Below are positions 13,075 to 23,739 of a DNA stretch of 42,048 nt, piece by piece (within the stretch, counting starts at the first letter, position 1; each line of letters opens with the position of its first letter). The DNA is taken from NCBI GenBank assembly GCA_021399435.1, contig JAJTUP010000177.1:1-42048 (forward strand). The letters run 5' to 3'. Source of the DNA: Diaporthe sp. PMI_573 (Eukaryota; Ascomycota; Sordariomycetes; Diaporthales; Diaporthaceae). Position numbers and translations under genes: made by a program. The notes under the pieces were generated by a model, which did no database searches, was not told where the DNA came from, and saw nothing but the letters and a program-made list of their open reading frames with translations.

Positions 13075-13315
13075 TAAAACAGGATATAAGTGGGCTAGTC
13101 AAGTGCCTGTCTGTAGGCTTAAGGAGAACGCCTATGCCGAGAGGGTGCGGTGCTAAACGGTTGGCAACTGCTTTAAGAGATTATCTTGAATAAAAGCTGT
13201 CTGCTCAGAAGACACGAAGGAAGGTTTTTTTTTCGCTATCTGAATTTTGGGCCGTGAGCAGGACTATTTATACATTCTGGCCCTGTGGAGAGGACATAGC
13301 ATTGTTACTACGTTA
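13075..13315 (-). repeat. 5' LTR of the retrotransposon, with TATA box
   Basis: Same 241-bp repeat as at 1543-1783 and less mutated. On the minus strand TATAAATA lies about 40-50 bases inside the outer end (revcomp of 13266-13273), a fitting position for the element's own promoter and support for the minus orientation. A long A-run (nine T on the plus strand, about 13226-13234) is kept in both copies. Confidence 0.85.
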
Positions 13316-13529
13316 ATAGACCTATTGTAGGATTACCTATATTTTACTTAGTAGCTGAAAAAGAACATTAGACCTAGTTTTTATGCTATGCCTGTAGATC
13401 TACTATAAGTTTACCTATGTTTCCCTTAAACTGCTAAACAGCTACATTTATAACCTTTCTAATATAGCTAGGAACCTACTATAAGTTTCCCTATGTTTTT
13501 CTTGAACCGCTAAATAGCTACATTATAAT
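13316..13529. repeat. Degenerate repeated units flanking the LTR element
   Basis: Just outside the 5' LTR the sequence repeats what lies outside the other LTR. The block with ACCTAYTGYAGRATTACCTAT followed by GCTGAAAAAGAACA occurs at about 1432-1482 and again at about 13320-13370. Two further related units with CTACTATAAGTTT and a CCGCTAAA-YAGCTACAT core follow at about 13400 and 13473. The retrotransposon therefore inserted into an older repeat array. Confidence 0.55.
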
Positions 13530-14064
13530 TGTTAAACGGAAACGCTTATATGGGCGCTGCACGTAAAGGGTTACCCTAGACTTCACGTAGAGAGTTACCC
13601 TAGACTTGGTACTTTTTCGGCTAAGTGCCTATGTGGCGTGCGCGCTGGCAGATGAGTTTGGTGGCCGTGAGTCGATTTTTTGGGCTGTTTTAAGACCCTA
13701 ACTTCGTACCTCTGCATTCCCCTTATTTCTTACCCAAAAAGCATGTAACTTAGTTTGTTAGATAGCCTGATTTCTGAAGTTTATCTGTATTTAGTTTGGT
13801 TACTGTCAGGGTTAGGGTTGGCTGGCTGTTTGAAGCCAAAGATGGTGGGTCTGAGGGCCGAATTTTCCGGCCTCCCTATCTGCGTACCAGAGCCAACCAC
13901 AGCGTGCCCAGGGTTGAGACGATGTCGGAGGGACTGTGAGGAGGGCTGACAGAAGCCCACTCGAATTCAATACAAAGTTGTCCAAACTACTCTCAAGCGT
14001 CCCAAAAAGACCTCAGTGTACCCTACTGCTACCTGACTACCATTTGATCCACTAACCTTTAGAA
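13530..14064 (+). repeat. Copy A of a three-copy ~0.5-kb repeat
   Basis: Begins TGTTAAACGGAAACGC and ends near CCACTAACCTTTAGAA. It matches 19666-20178 in direct and 17847-18345 in inverted orientation. It is longer than the others because an internal segment around TTACCCTAGACTT is doubled (about 13570-13605). The middle contains AGGGTTAGGGTTGG. A 64-codon plus-strand frame (13755-13949) is conserved in copy B at the amino-acid level but starts without ATG; I treat it as a by-product of repeat similarity. A TG start and CTTCA end could mean solo LTRs, but no target-site duplication is visible. Confidence 0.75.
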
Positions 14065-17000
14065 AAACTAGTAGTAAAGGGTACTAAGTTTTTATTGTTA
14101 CTTTATTTAGAGCCCTATGGTTAATATAGAGTTAAAGGGTTCTGTCTTTTTTTGGTACAAATAAAACTAGCATACTAGCGAGACTTTTACTATAGGCAAT
14201 TTATCTTAACTTTAAACTCTCTTTAAGCTATTTTTTTAAGATCTTAAGCTTTATTAAAGAGAGTAGATATAGAGGTAGAAAAGGGGGTAAAGTTTTCTTT
14301 TCTAGATTTATTATATAATCTGCCTTTCTCCTTAGTAGTAACTTCTTGGCCCTGGCCTTAATAAAGAATGTCTTTATTTCCTTTAATTATAGATATATTT
14401 AAGATGGATTTAGAGATAGCTTTTCTTTTTTGTCTATCTCTTAGGGCTTCTATTAAGTGCTCTCCTCCTTTATTATACTAGAAGGTTTAGCTATAAGAAA
14501 GACTATATAATAATAGAAGACTTTTCTCTGATTTCTTATAAAGAACTTTATAGTTTATTCTACTATATAAATCTTATCTTGTTAAAGCTACTAATTCTTA
14601 GACGACTTTTAAGCCTTATTTAAAAATGTTTTAAACCTAGAATATTTAAGAGTAAAACGGATTTTAATTAATTTCTTTAGATTATAATATAATCTTATAT
14701 CTCTTTTCTTTGCTTTTTAAAATAATCTTTAAGTAATAAGGAAACCTAATAGATACTATAAATAGGGACCTTAATTTCTTAGACTTTTAATATAAATATT
14801 AATAATTTTATAGATAATTTAAGACTAAACCTTTTAATAAAAGAAATACTAACTAAGTCTACTTATATTTATATATTTAAATTAATCTTAATATATCTTT
14901 AGCTATATTTTATGGTTACTTTGCCTAAAATTGTAAATATCTCCCAGACCTCTACTGTCTCTTCTTCTACTTTTAAGTATAGTTACTGGTTCTTTTTCTT
15001 TACCTTTAATACTATTTCTATAGATAGTTAAGAAGTATCTTGGCCTCCTCTTCCTTAATAGCCTCTTAACTAATAGTTGCCGCGGCTCCATACTTAACTT
15101 ATAGATGCTATAGTTTCTGCCGATACTAGGTAGTTTGGGGCGTAATAATAGATACTTCTATATCGGTAATATATAGTTGTCTTGCCGGTTTTATCTAGAG
15201 GATTTAGCTTTAGGGGGTTTTTAGAGATACTTTTCTAGATATTCTTATTTGTCTAAGTATAAAGACCTCTGCCCCTTGATTTTCGGCCTCTTTCCTAGCC
15301 TTATAGCTATAGGTAGTTTTAAGTTCCACCCTATACATTTAAAGCGCTTCCTAAGGGGCTTTCCCTTTATTCTCTTTTATTAAGGGTTTTGTTAATTCCC
15401 CCTTTTTTTAGGCCAACTTTCTTATACTTTTTCTTTTTTACCTTCTCTAGGGTACTAACCTAGATTGCTTAGACAACCTTAACTATCTTATTTCTAGTTT
15501 TTAGCAAACTTAAGGTATATTTTGTTTAAATTTCCAGCATTATTTATTTTAATAGTGTAATGGGCTCTATACTAGGCACGATGGTCCGGTGAACTGGAAA
15601 GGCCAATATGTGTATTAGGTGTAGGTCTGGTGCAAGACTAATTCTTGCCCCTCTCTAGACTGAGACGTAGGGGCTTCGGGCCCTTTTTTAGATGTAGGGG
15701 CTGTGGGCTCTTCCTTCGGGGCCTTCCGCCGGGGCTTCTGCATGGCTTTAGCCCGGGCGTTATAGTTGTGCCTTTCCCTTAGAGGCCCGTCCTTGGGCCG
15801 TTAACTACGGCTTTTGTACGGCTTTTATAGGTACCTTTAAGTCACTACCTCTGGTGATTTACTAAACGGTCCCAATTCCTTTAAGGCCTATTTGTCGCCA
15901 TACTAACTAGACGGCGTGGTTTAAATAGCTTGCTAGCTAGGCTGCTTCTGACCTCTTTCTTCCTCTGACCTATATCTTACGACCTTCTGAAGCCGTTGCT
16001 ATGGCCTCTCTTTTGCCTGCTGCTTTAAGTAGTTTTTACAATACTTTCTTAATGTCTTTATTATGTCTTGTTTGTCTGGCTTATTTAAGGGCTTCTCGCC
16101 CTTATTACTAGGTAAGGTATTGCCTTTTCCTTTAGAGGAGTCTTGTAACTGTTTCTGGTTTTCTTTAGTAAGTGCTTCTGGCCTTAGGCCTCTAGCCCCT
16201 TCTTACTTTTGTTCTCTTTCCCTCGATTCTACTGATAAAGGTAGCTTTTTATACTACTTGCAGTTGTCCTCCCTGCAAGGTTAGAGTAGCCTATTTACAG
16301 GGTTTCCTGACTTATTAGGTTTAAGTCCTGAGGGGTTTGGTAGTAATTATACGAGCCTTATTATAAATCTTCTCTCTATCTCTTCTTCTTTAGAGTTGTC
16401 CTCCTCTAAATAGAGCGATACCTTAACTATAACTTAAGGCAAGTTCTTAAAGGCGGCTGGTAAGTAGCCTGCCACTGCCCAGCAAACCCCTTAAACTTGT
16501 CGCGAGGTAGTAGTAAGTATTGCCACGTTGCTAGGCGAGCTAAATAGGAGCGGACTTCCGAAAGTGCCTCAAACCCTAAAGGGACTGACTTTCTCTTTGT
16601 ACGAGTTTATATAGTTGCATGTACCTGCCAAGACCCTCAGGCGCGCGATGCCTCCTAGCTAGTAGCGCGTGGCGGCAGCCCCTGTAGACATTATTTAAAC
16701 CTTACACGACCTGTCTAGACGGGATAAAAGGGTGTAGACCTAAAGTTGGGCGATCTAATCTCAAGCTCCTTGTAAAGCCTGTGTGTACAGCTTTCTCAAG
16801 AGGTTTAAGGAGGATATGCCTTTCTTGCAGGAGGATGTAGCCTATACTATAACTAGTTTGGGGAGCTTTTGGTATAATTAGTATATTAAAAAGCATTACT
16901 TGCCTTATATAATGGTAAGTATCCTTTTATTTATTATTATTATTTCTATTAACCATTATAAGGGGATTCTTTAATTATCAGGTTAATTACCAATCTATAT

Positions 17001-17846
17001 TTTACAAGAGCCCTTTTAAGGAAAATTATCTAGGCTACAAATTCTCCTCTGTCAATAGTGTAGAAAAACTAGCTATTAACCTTATAGATTTGCCTAGCCC
17101 GAACCTTAATAAACCTATCTATAAATAAACCAAGCAGTGCTTTGGCATTTTAAAAAACAGTAGAGAACCCGAAGTATAAGAAAGGCTTCTAAGAGAAGAA
17201 ATAGATCGAGGTTATAAATATAAGTCCTCTATATTTCAAGACATAATTATACAATAATCTATTTAAAACTCGGCTATTATAGAGGTCAGTATCTTTTAGT
17301 TACAGGCCCTAGCTAATTTATACCTACTTTATTTAGTATAGTTTAGCTCAGCTAACTTAGTAGACATCCTTTATAAGAAAATCTTAAGGAACCTGGTTAA
17401 TACTTACCATAAAATACCGCGTCTAGTTCCAGCCAATAACAGGTTTTCGGTTTAACATAGCTTGATTTAGAGGTTTCTCTTAAAGGTTTTACAGGTTATA
17501 GATAATGCTTTTAGGGCCTAGCCAGAGGGGTTTCTGTTACTGCTATAAGAGATAACCTATAAGATACAAACAACTCTTCCCTACTAGTTACTTAGAGATA
17601 TAGTAGTTTGGTAATTAGTACTAGTAGAGGGGGTTTAGTTTTTTTAGAGTAGGGATAACAATACCCTTATATTACTTTTTTAAGGACTCTTTTAGTCTTC
17701 CTTTAATCTAGATATTTCTAAGGTTATTTACACTTAATTTTAATATATTGATTTTTTAAACCTTTCTCTACTTATATAATACTTAATAGCCTCTTAGTAG
17801 GCTTTTATCTAGAAACATTTTCCTATTATTAGGCCAGCATTAAGTT
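14065..17846. other. RIP-degraded repeat interior, no intact gene
   Basis: A long AT-rich stretch between inverted copies A and B. It contains less mutated patches: a 62-codon basic frame at 14903-15091 (minus), a CT-rich patch at 15400-16300 with higher GC (including repeat D1), and a 64-codon minus frame at 16702-16896. On the minus strand from about 15400 to 14600 there is a coding-like Lys/Arg-rich trace broken by TAG/TAA. I cannot assign any of these to a family. Confidence 0.5.
15553..15772 (+). repeat. Repeat D, copy 1
   Basis: From about GGCTCTATACTAGGCACGAT through GTGTATTAGGTGTAGG to the GGGCGTTA region, this matches 18665-18860 in direct orientation, with mostly transition differences and small gaps near the right end. 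It is GC-richer than its surroundings. Its left edge carries TAGTGTAATGGG, which recurs at about 20586-20597. Confidence 0.65.
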
Positions 17847-18345
17847 TTCTGAAGGTTGGTGGATCGAATAGGAGTCAGGTAGCAGTAGGGTGCACTGAGG
17901 TCTTGTTGGGACGATTGAGAATGGTTTCGACAACTTTGCATTAAATTTGAGTGGGCTTCTGTCAGCCCTCCTCACAGTCCCTCCGACATGACCTCAACCC
18001 TGGGCACGCTGCGGTTGGCTCTGGTGCAGGAATGGAGGGGCCGGAAAATTCGGCCCTCAGACCCACCATCTTTGGCTTCAAACAGCCAGCCAACCCTAAC
18101 CCTGACAGTAACCAAACTAAATACAGATAAACTTTAGAAATCAGGCTATCTAACAAACTAGGTTACATGCTTTTTGGGTAAGAAATAAGGGGAATGCAGA
18201 GGTACGAAGTTAGGGTCTTAAAATAGCCTAAAAAATCGGCTTATGGCCACCAAACTCATCTGCCGCCGTGTACGCTAGTAGCACTAAGTCTAGGGTAACT
18301 CCCTACGTGTAGCGCTTACACCTAAATGAGCGTTTCCGTTTAACA
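17847..18345 (-). repeat. Copy B of the three-copy ~0.5-kb repeat, inverted
   Basis: Reverse complement of copies A and C over about 500 bp, starting TTCTGAAGGTTGGTGG and ending CCGTTTAACA. It is shorter than A mainly in the part next to the TGTTAAACGG end. Together with copy C it forms long inverted ends around 18346-19665. Confidence 0.75.
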
Positions 18346-19665
18346 GTTTATAGTTATAAGATATAGGCCTTTTTTAGGTCTATTATCTAGCTATTATATT
18401 ACTAAAAGATATAGGCTCTAGGTAGTAAAGTAATATTAGCTAGCTTTAAATCTTTTGGCTTAGCTTTAATAGCTGTTTAGGCTGCTTCTAGAGTGTTGAT
18501 TCTCTGTTAAAGTAGTTAATTGTATTTCCGTTTTTATGCTAAGATATTGTTAAGCTAAATTATTTCTAAACTACCCTTGCTATTGTTGTAACTTTCTTGG
18601 GATTTTCCCCTTTTTTTACCAGTCTTTGGTGGTATTATAGGTAGTATGTAAAGAAGAATTAGAATTATAATAGGCTCTATATAAGGCACAATGGTCTAGT
18701 AAACTAGGAAGGCTAATACGTGTATTAGGTGTAGGTTTAGTATAAGACTAATTCTTGCCCCCGCTAAACTAAAACATGGGGGCTTTAGGCCCTTTTCTAG
18801 ACGTGGGGGCTTTTTGCCGGGGCCTTTATGTGGCTTCCGCCTAGGCGTTACACTCTGCCTTATTCTCTCTAACAACCTCCTTGTTCTCGTTGCCGCTCCT
18901 TTCTAGCCCTATATATTCTTATTATATTATAGTATTGCCGGACATTCTATATCTATAGATCTCTTGTATTATTACTTCTTGTCTAAATTTTGTAATTATA
19001 TTAGCTGTCTCTAATTTAACCTTAATTATAAGATAATTTAATCTAACTAATATTTTATTTTTTAACTATTTTTATATTAAGTGACGAGTAATAACTATAG
19101 ATCTTATGCTGTACTAATAATTATTATAGTAACTTTATTTCTCTCTATCTAATAAGCCCTGTCTCTAAAATATCTTTCTATTTATCTATAAGACGTAACT
19201 CTGTATCTATCTAGGTGTAATCTTTACTAGAAATATAGTGTTGCCTGGTTTAGATATAAGAATATTATACTTTAGGATATACCGGTATAAATATAATAGT
19301 AGGAGGCCTTCTCCCTTTTTAGCATATCTTGGCTTTGCCTAAGATATCTTTTCTTTGCGATAAGGTATTTTGTTAGCTATAGTTAGACCGACTTTTGGTT
19401 TTAGCTGTATTAGACTATACAAGGGGCCGTTATATTGGGTTAAGGGTGGCTATCTAATTTAACTAGTATTTTAATGGTCTAGGATGTAGCTATAATGGCG
19501 GCTGAGAGAAGCCTGAAACAAGGTTATAGAGAAGTAACTATGGTGGAGTAATAGAATTAGAATTAGCTTTGGGTAGTATCTAAAGGGTATTAATTGTAAT
19601 AAAGGCAAATAAAGGTAAGGTAGATTTAAGGATAGTATCTTTTCTATTATACCATGTATTAAAGT
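18346..19665. other. AT-rich segment between inverted copies B and C
   Basis: About 1.3 kb flanked by inverted ~0.5-kb repeats, so the geometry is that of a 2.3-kb element with long terminal inverted repeats. The inside is TA-rich, contains repeat D copy 2, and shows no transposase frame. A 119-codon minus-strand frame (19471-19830) spans the inner edge of copy C and lacks any recognisable domain. Confidence 0.5.
18665..18860 (+). repeat. Repeat D, copy 2
   Basis: Direct copy of 15553-15772, more heavily mutated towards A and T. It retains the GTGTATTAGGTGTAGG core and the CTAATTCTTGCCCC block. Confidence 0.65.
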
Positions 19666-20178
19666 TGTTAAACGGAAACGCTTGTATAGGCGCTGCACGC
19701 AGAGAGTTACCCTAGACTTGGCACTGGATTTCTCTAAGTGCCTATAGGGCGTGCGCGCCGAAAGATGAGTTTGGTGGCCGTGAGCCGATTTTTTGGGCTG
19801 TTTTAAGACCCTAACTTCGAACCTCTGCATTCCCCTTATTTCTTACCCAAAAAGCATGTAACCTAGTTTGTTAGATAGCCTGATTTCTAAAGTTTATCTG
19901 TATTTAGTTTAGTTACTGTCAGGGTTAGGGTTGGCTGGCTGTTTGAAGCCAAAGATGGTGGGTCTGAGGGCCGAATTTTCCGGCCCCTCCATTCCTGCAC
20001 CAGAGCCAACCGCAGCGTGCCCAGGGTTGAGGTCATGTCGGAGGGACTGTGAGGAGGGCTGACAGAAGCCCACTCAAATTCAATGCAAAGTTGTCCAAAC
20101 CATTCTCAAGCGTCCCACCAAGACCTCCAGTGCACCCTACTGCTACCTGACTCCCATTCGATCCACCAACCTTCAGAA
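19666..20178 (+). repeat. Copy C of the three-copy ~0.5-kb repeat
   Basis: Same orientation as copy A; starts TGTTAAACGGAAACGC and ends CCACCAACCTTCAGAA. It appears the least mutated copy, with few TA replacements in the right half. It is followed by a ten-base T run at about 20188-20197. Confidence 0.75.
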
Positions 20179-21449
20179 CTATACTATTTTTTTTTCTATC
20201 TTGTGTACTTAGGTCTTGTAGCCTTAGCAAAGAGGGCTTTTTCTTTTAGGGTTTAGTTAAATCTATTAATTTATATATAAGTTAATTAGTAAGGTTAGGT
20301 AGGCTAGCTAGTACTAACCTAATTTAGTCCATCTAGGTCTATTCTAGGTATTTGTTTAGTGCTATAAATGGTAGGCTAGTACTTTACGAAATGTATTAAA
20401 AATAATTTACTTATAAGGCAGAAGTAACTTTTAAAAGTTTCTACCTTGAGTAAGTTAGGATAATTATATAGCTAATTAGGTACGCTTACCCCGATACTAG
20501 TAAACGCCAACCATTTAGTAGTGTACGGACCAGGGGACCAGGATAACGGAGAGAGAATGTAAATGGTGCAGTCATTATGGGCCGATAGTGTAATGGGATA
20601 CTTTGTAACAATTGATTAAGGAGCTAAAGGTTTGATTTACCATGGGGGCAAATTTTATTTTCTTTATTTTTCTTTTTTTTTTAACTTTTGGAGCGGCCAT
20701 CAGTATAAATAAAAGACTGCTAGTGTTGATAGGTTTATAGTAAATAGGTCTATAAGTAAATAGTGGAGGGCCCGTGGCTAGCGCGGGGCCTGTACTATAA
20801 AGGGTTGTTGCCCTATAGGCGTGGCTTCGCTACACCCTTTAAAGCGATAACTAGACCCCATAGACTTAATAAAATATCTATTCGGTCTGCACTCTTCTTT
20901 TCTCTTTACTAACACTTCTTTCTATTATATACGATAAAGCCCAACTAATAAGTTTTAAATAATATAAATAGTAAGAACGATTTTCTCTTTTTAAGATAAA
21001 GAATATATTTATAGTTGTTAATTTCTAACGTGTTAAGTATTTAAGTAGGTAAAATAATATAAGACTAATATAAAAAACGGGGACGCAATTTATACTAAAA
21101 ACAAACCCGCCCACCAAAACTTTAAACTTTTAGACTAGTACTATAATTCTATTATAACTCTAAATTAACTAAATCAATTAAAAACAGGCAATTAAGACTA
21201 GTTGGCACCAATTAGTACCAAATATAATAGACTTTTCTGCCCTAAGCAGGTACTAGGGTTGGCTAAAGTTGACAGTTATATAAAAAGTCCGCCACTTACT
21301 GTTATTCGCCACTTATTGTCTAACTACGTTAGCTATAAATATATATTTTATAAAGTCGTTAAGTTAGTCTAGCTTAGCAATTTAATCTTTAATATCCTTT
21401 TTAAGTCTTTTATAAAACTAGCTATTAAACAGTGTCCTGAAAATATAAG
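20179..21449. other. AT-rich intergenic repeat DNA with a tRNA-like patch and a hairpin
   Basis: No gene seen. Two local structures stand out. About 20580-20650 has TAGTGTAATGGG and GGTTTGATTT, spaced like the A and B boxes of a tRNA-derived promoter, followed by T-runs at about 20650-20690. About 20800-20845 can fold into a hairpin with stem GGCGTGG/CTACACC and loop CTTCG, extended by AAAGGG/CCCTTT. Both are weak. Confidence 0.4.
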
Positions 21450-21970
21450 TTGTTTTTACTAGCTTGTAAGTATAGCGCGTTGCTTTTGCAGCTAGTATAA
21501 CGGCTATTTTCTTAATACTAGCTTATAAATATATCTTTTCTCTAACTAATATAGGTAGTAAGTTATTTAAAATAGGCTATATAGGTTAATATTAATCTAG
21601 TCTGTCTAAGCTATATAAGTTATTTTTTTGCAGTTTTATCTTTATTAAAATCTCTAAAAGCGTCTTTAAAGGCTTATTTAAAGTAGTTAAAGGTCTTAAA
21701 GATTTTCTTAATATTATTGTTTTAATCTTTTTTATTATTTTTTAGATAGTCTTTTAAGGTAGGTTTAAATTATATAAGTATGTTTCCTTTAAGGCAATAT
21801 CTAGTAAAAATAATCTTATTATAATAGATTTTAAACTAAAAATAATTATATTTAAAGTAGGCATAAAACTATATAAAAAACCCTTAAAAGGTTTCTTTAT
21901 CTTCCTTATAGAGGCTAAGCTTGTCTATCTTAAAAGCCTTAGCTTGCTAAAGTATATAAAGATATATAAT
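21450..21970 (-). pseudogene. Truncated Ty3-type gag relic
   Basis: The minus strand reads as the capsid region of a fungal Ty3/gypsy gag: a K-E-D-K-E-T-F start, a K-P-T-L-K-D-Y-L block, then F-K-D-A-F-R-D-F-N-K-D-K-T-A with L-R-Q-T about a dozen residues later, Y-I-A-Y-F-K and an I-S-Q-Y segment. Trp and Gln positions are TAG/TAA. No pol sequence follows to the left within the next kilobase, and no LTRs were recognised around it, so it is a 5' fragment of another element. The L-R-Q and F-G/F-R-D spacing fits the family; the boundary is approximate. Confidence 0.55.
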
Positions 21971-22591
21971 TTCTTACTAAAGTTAGCTAATCTATTTATC
22001 TATTTCTTTAATAAAGTTAGCCTTAATTTAAGTAATCTAAGAAGTAATAAAAGTCTAAGGCACTATTATATCTTAATATTATATAGTTAATAATTATATA
22101 GCCATACTAAATAAAAGTTATTAAAATATTATAATTATACTCAATCTTTATAGAATTTAATAAATAACCTATAGGGTTTATATTAATAATATAGTATAAA
22201 GATAATATTTAACTATTTTATATAAAATATAATAATTCTACAAATATAATTACTAGCTATAAGGCTATCTAGTTATTAGACTAAATACTTATATTAATAA
22301 CTAAAGAGTCTATTTTATAAAAGCTATCTACTATAGTAATAACCATGTCCTTATATATTCCGACTCTTTATCTATCCTAGATATTAGACCGCCTAGACTG
22401 CTTGATAATAGTTACGGTCTAACCTGGTATTATCAGGACTGCTTGTCGGTCCTATTAATCTACCCTGGTTGTCAGATGCCTAACCCTAACCCTGGTCTTG
22501 GCATATCTTGTAACTCTGCACCCTGGTGCCAAATGGTCTGCATTGTGGCATCCTGTCCGGGTTACTTGGGTTACCTAAACGGGTCCCCTTG
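21971..22591. other. Transition from AT-rich repeat DNA to the gene island
   Basis: AT-rich up to about 22360, then composition becomes balanced. CCTAACCCTAACCCT at about 22480-22494 is two and a half telomere-type units. No gene recognised. Confidence 0.4.
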
Positions 22592-23739
22592 CCGTTAAAC
22601 GTGTTGGTTTATAACATCCACCAGTCTACCTTTTCAGACAATCCAGACAAAGCTGAGATCCAGAAGCTTTGGAAACGCGTCTAGACCCCGAACTTTAACA
22701 GCAATCAACGAGTAGAAGGAAGTGCTAAAAGGTGGTTTAAGGACATCTAGACCATCTCCAAATTAGTATTTTACCGGAGACGTATATTAGATGCCAGAAA
22801 GAAGACCAAGTTGGCCCCGATACGGATTGCTATTCTCGACACGGGCTGCGACTTAACCTTGAAATCTTTTCAGGAGGCAAAGTGCTTTAAGGGGTGGCGC
22901 GACTTTGCGGCACAACTGCCGTCTAAGATCGAAGTAGATGAATATAGACATGGGACGTTCATGGCGCGACTTGTGATGCTGGTGGTGCCGGGCTGCAAGC
23001 TCTACATTGCGCGCATTACACAGACGAGGCAGCAGTTGGAGCGCAATAAGGAGGGCGTCGCCAAGGTGAGTAACCTTCATTCGATCCACATACCCCGTGT
23101 TTTTCTAAGTAGTGTCTACAGGCTATAAGACACGCCGGGGAGTAGTGGGAAGTCAACATCATCTCCATATCCTTCGGCTTCCCCAAGTTCAGTCGGCCCA
23201 TCAGCAACGCTATCCACAATGTAAAAAAAGCCCGCAAGGGCGCCATTATATTGCTCGCCAGCGCCGGGAACGACGTCAATCGCGCCAAGGCCTACCCAGC
23301 CTGTAACCCCTCAGTTATCTCCATATATGCCGCTAAAAGCACCGGCGCCTTCCTCAGGACTAACCCTATCCCCTCGGAGGAATCACGGCGCTTGCTGGGC
23401 ACATACGGCGACAACGTCTCCGACATTGTCCTGAAGGGACTGCGCTCGCGGTTTGTGAAGAGGGACTTTAGTCCCGGGACGTCGGTTGCGACGGCGGTGG
23501 CGGCGGGCGTCGTGGGCCAGATACTGGCGTACGCGGCGCTGCTACCACATATACTGCGCGGGTGCGGCGCTAAAGGGGTATCCAGCGACCTGAAGACGAC
23601 TGACGGCATGAGATGTATGCTTTTTAGTATGGCGAGGTCGGGGAATAGAGTACAGTATTTCATCAATCCGATTCTGTTCTGGTCGTATAAGTCAGATGAG
23701 TCAAGCATGTATTGGGGAATGTGTAGGGCGTTATCGTAG
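22592..23739 (+). pseudogene. Subtilisin-like serine protease (peptidase S8), nonsense-broken
   Basis: The S8 catalytic domain is clear: Asp in I-L-D-T-G-C-D (about 22838), His in H-G-T-F-M-A (about 22951), the oxyanion Asn in A-S-A-G-N-D (about 23263) and Ser in G-T-S-V-A-T (about 23479). A 56-bp intron fits at 23066-23121 (GTGAGT...CTACAG) and joins G-V-A-K to A-I-R-H-A in frame, leading into V-N-I-I-S-I-S-F-G-F. The frame is otherwise open to TAG at 23737, but carries three TAG stops, at 22682, 22748 and 23143. No indel is needed. The N terminus (from about 22592) has no clear ATG or signal peptide; intracellular fungal S8 proteins with large N-terminal regions have this layout, so a longer lost N terminus is likely. 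It borders the repeat block, and CAG-to-TAG changes would explain the stops. Confidence 0.8.

Larger units (their letters stand above)
1543..13315 (-). mobile_element. RIP-degraded Ty3/gypsy-type LTR retrotransposon, minus orientation
   Basis: Two 241-bp direct repeats (1543-1783 and 13075-13315) bound an 11.3-kb AT-rich interior. In minus orientation each LTR ends in the expected TG...CA (TA where RIP has acted), and a four-base ATAG flanks both outer ends (1539-1542 and 13316-13319), which fits a target-site duplication. Read on the minus strand, the interior gives a gag-like stretch (about 12.2-11.7 kb) and a reverse-transcriptase relic (about 8.6-8.0 kb), in the 5'-to-3' order of such elements. 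The segment next to the 5' LTR (about 13055-13074) is a possible primer-binding site, and the purine-rich GTGGAGG next to the 3' LTR (revcomp of about 1786-1792) a possible polypurine tract. Every frame is riddled with TAG/TAA, so it cannot move by itself. It is longer than usual because of a non-retroviral insert near its 3' end. Confidence 0.8.

Noticed and set aside
13755..13949. 64-codon frame conserved between repeat copies A and B
   Set aside because: Conservation follows from the repeats being copies at DNA level. The start is not ATG and no protein family is evident.
20580..20650. A-box/B-box-like spacing suggesting a tRNA gene or SINE head
   Set aside because: The D-stem pairs, but the acceptor and T stems do not, and the B box is a poor match. 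At most a RIP-degraded tRNA-derived fragment.
22480..22494. Telomere-like CCCTAA repeats
   Set aside because: Only about two and a half units. Too short to call an interstitial telomere; single TTAGGG-like matches also occur within the A/B/C repeats.
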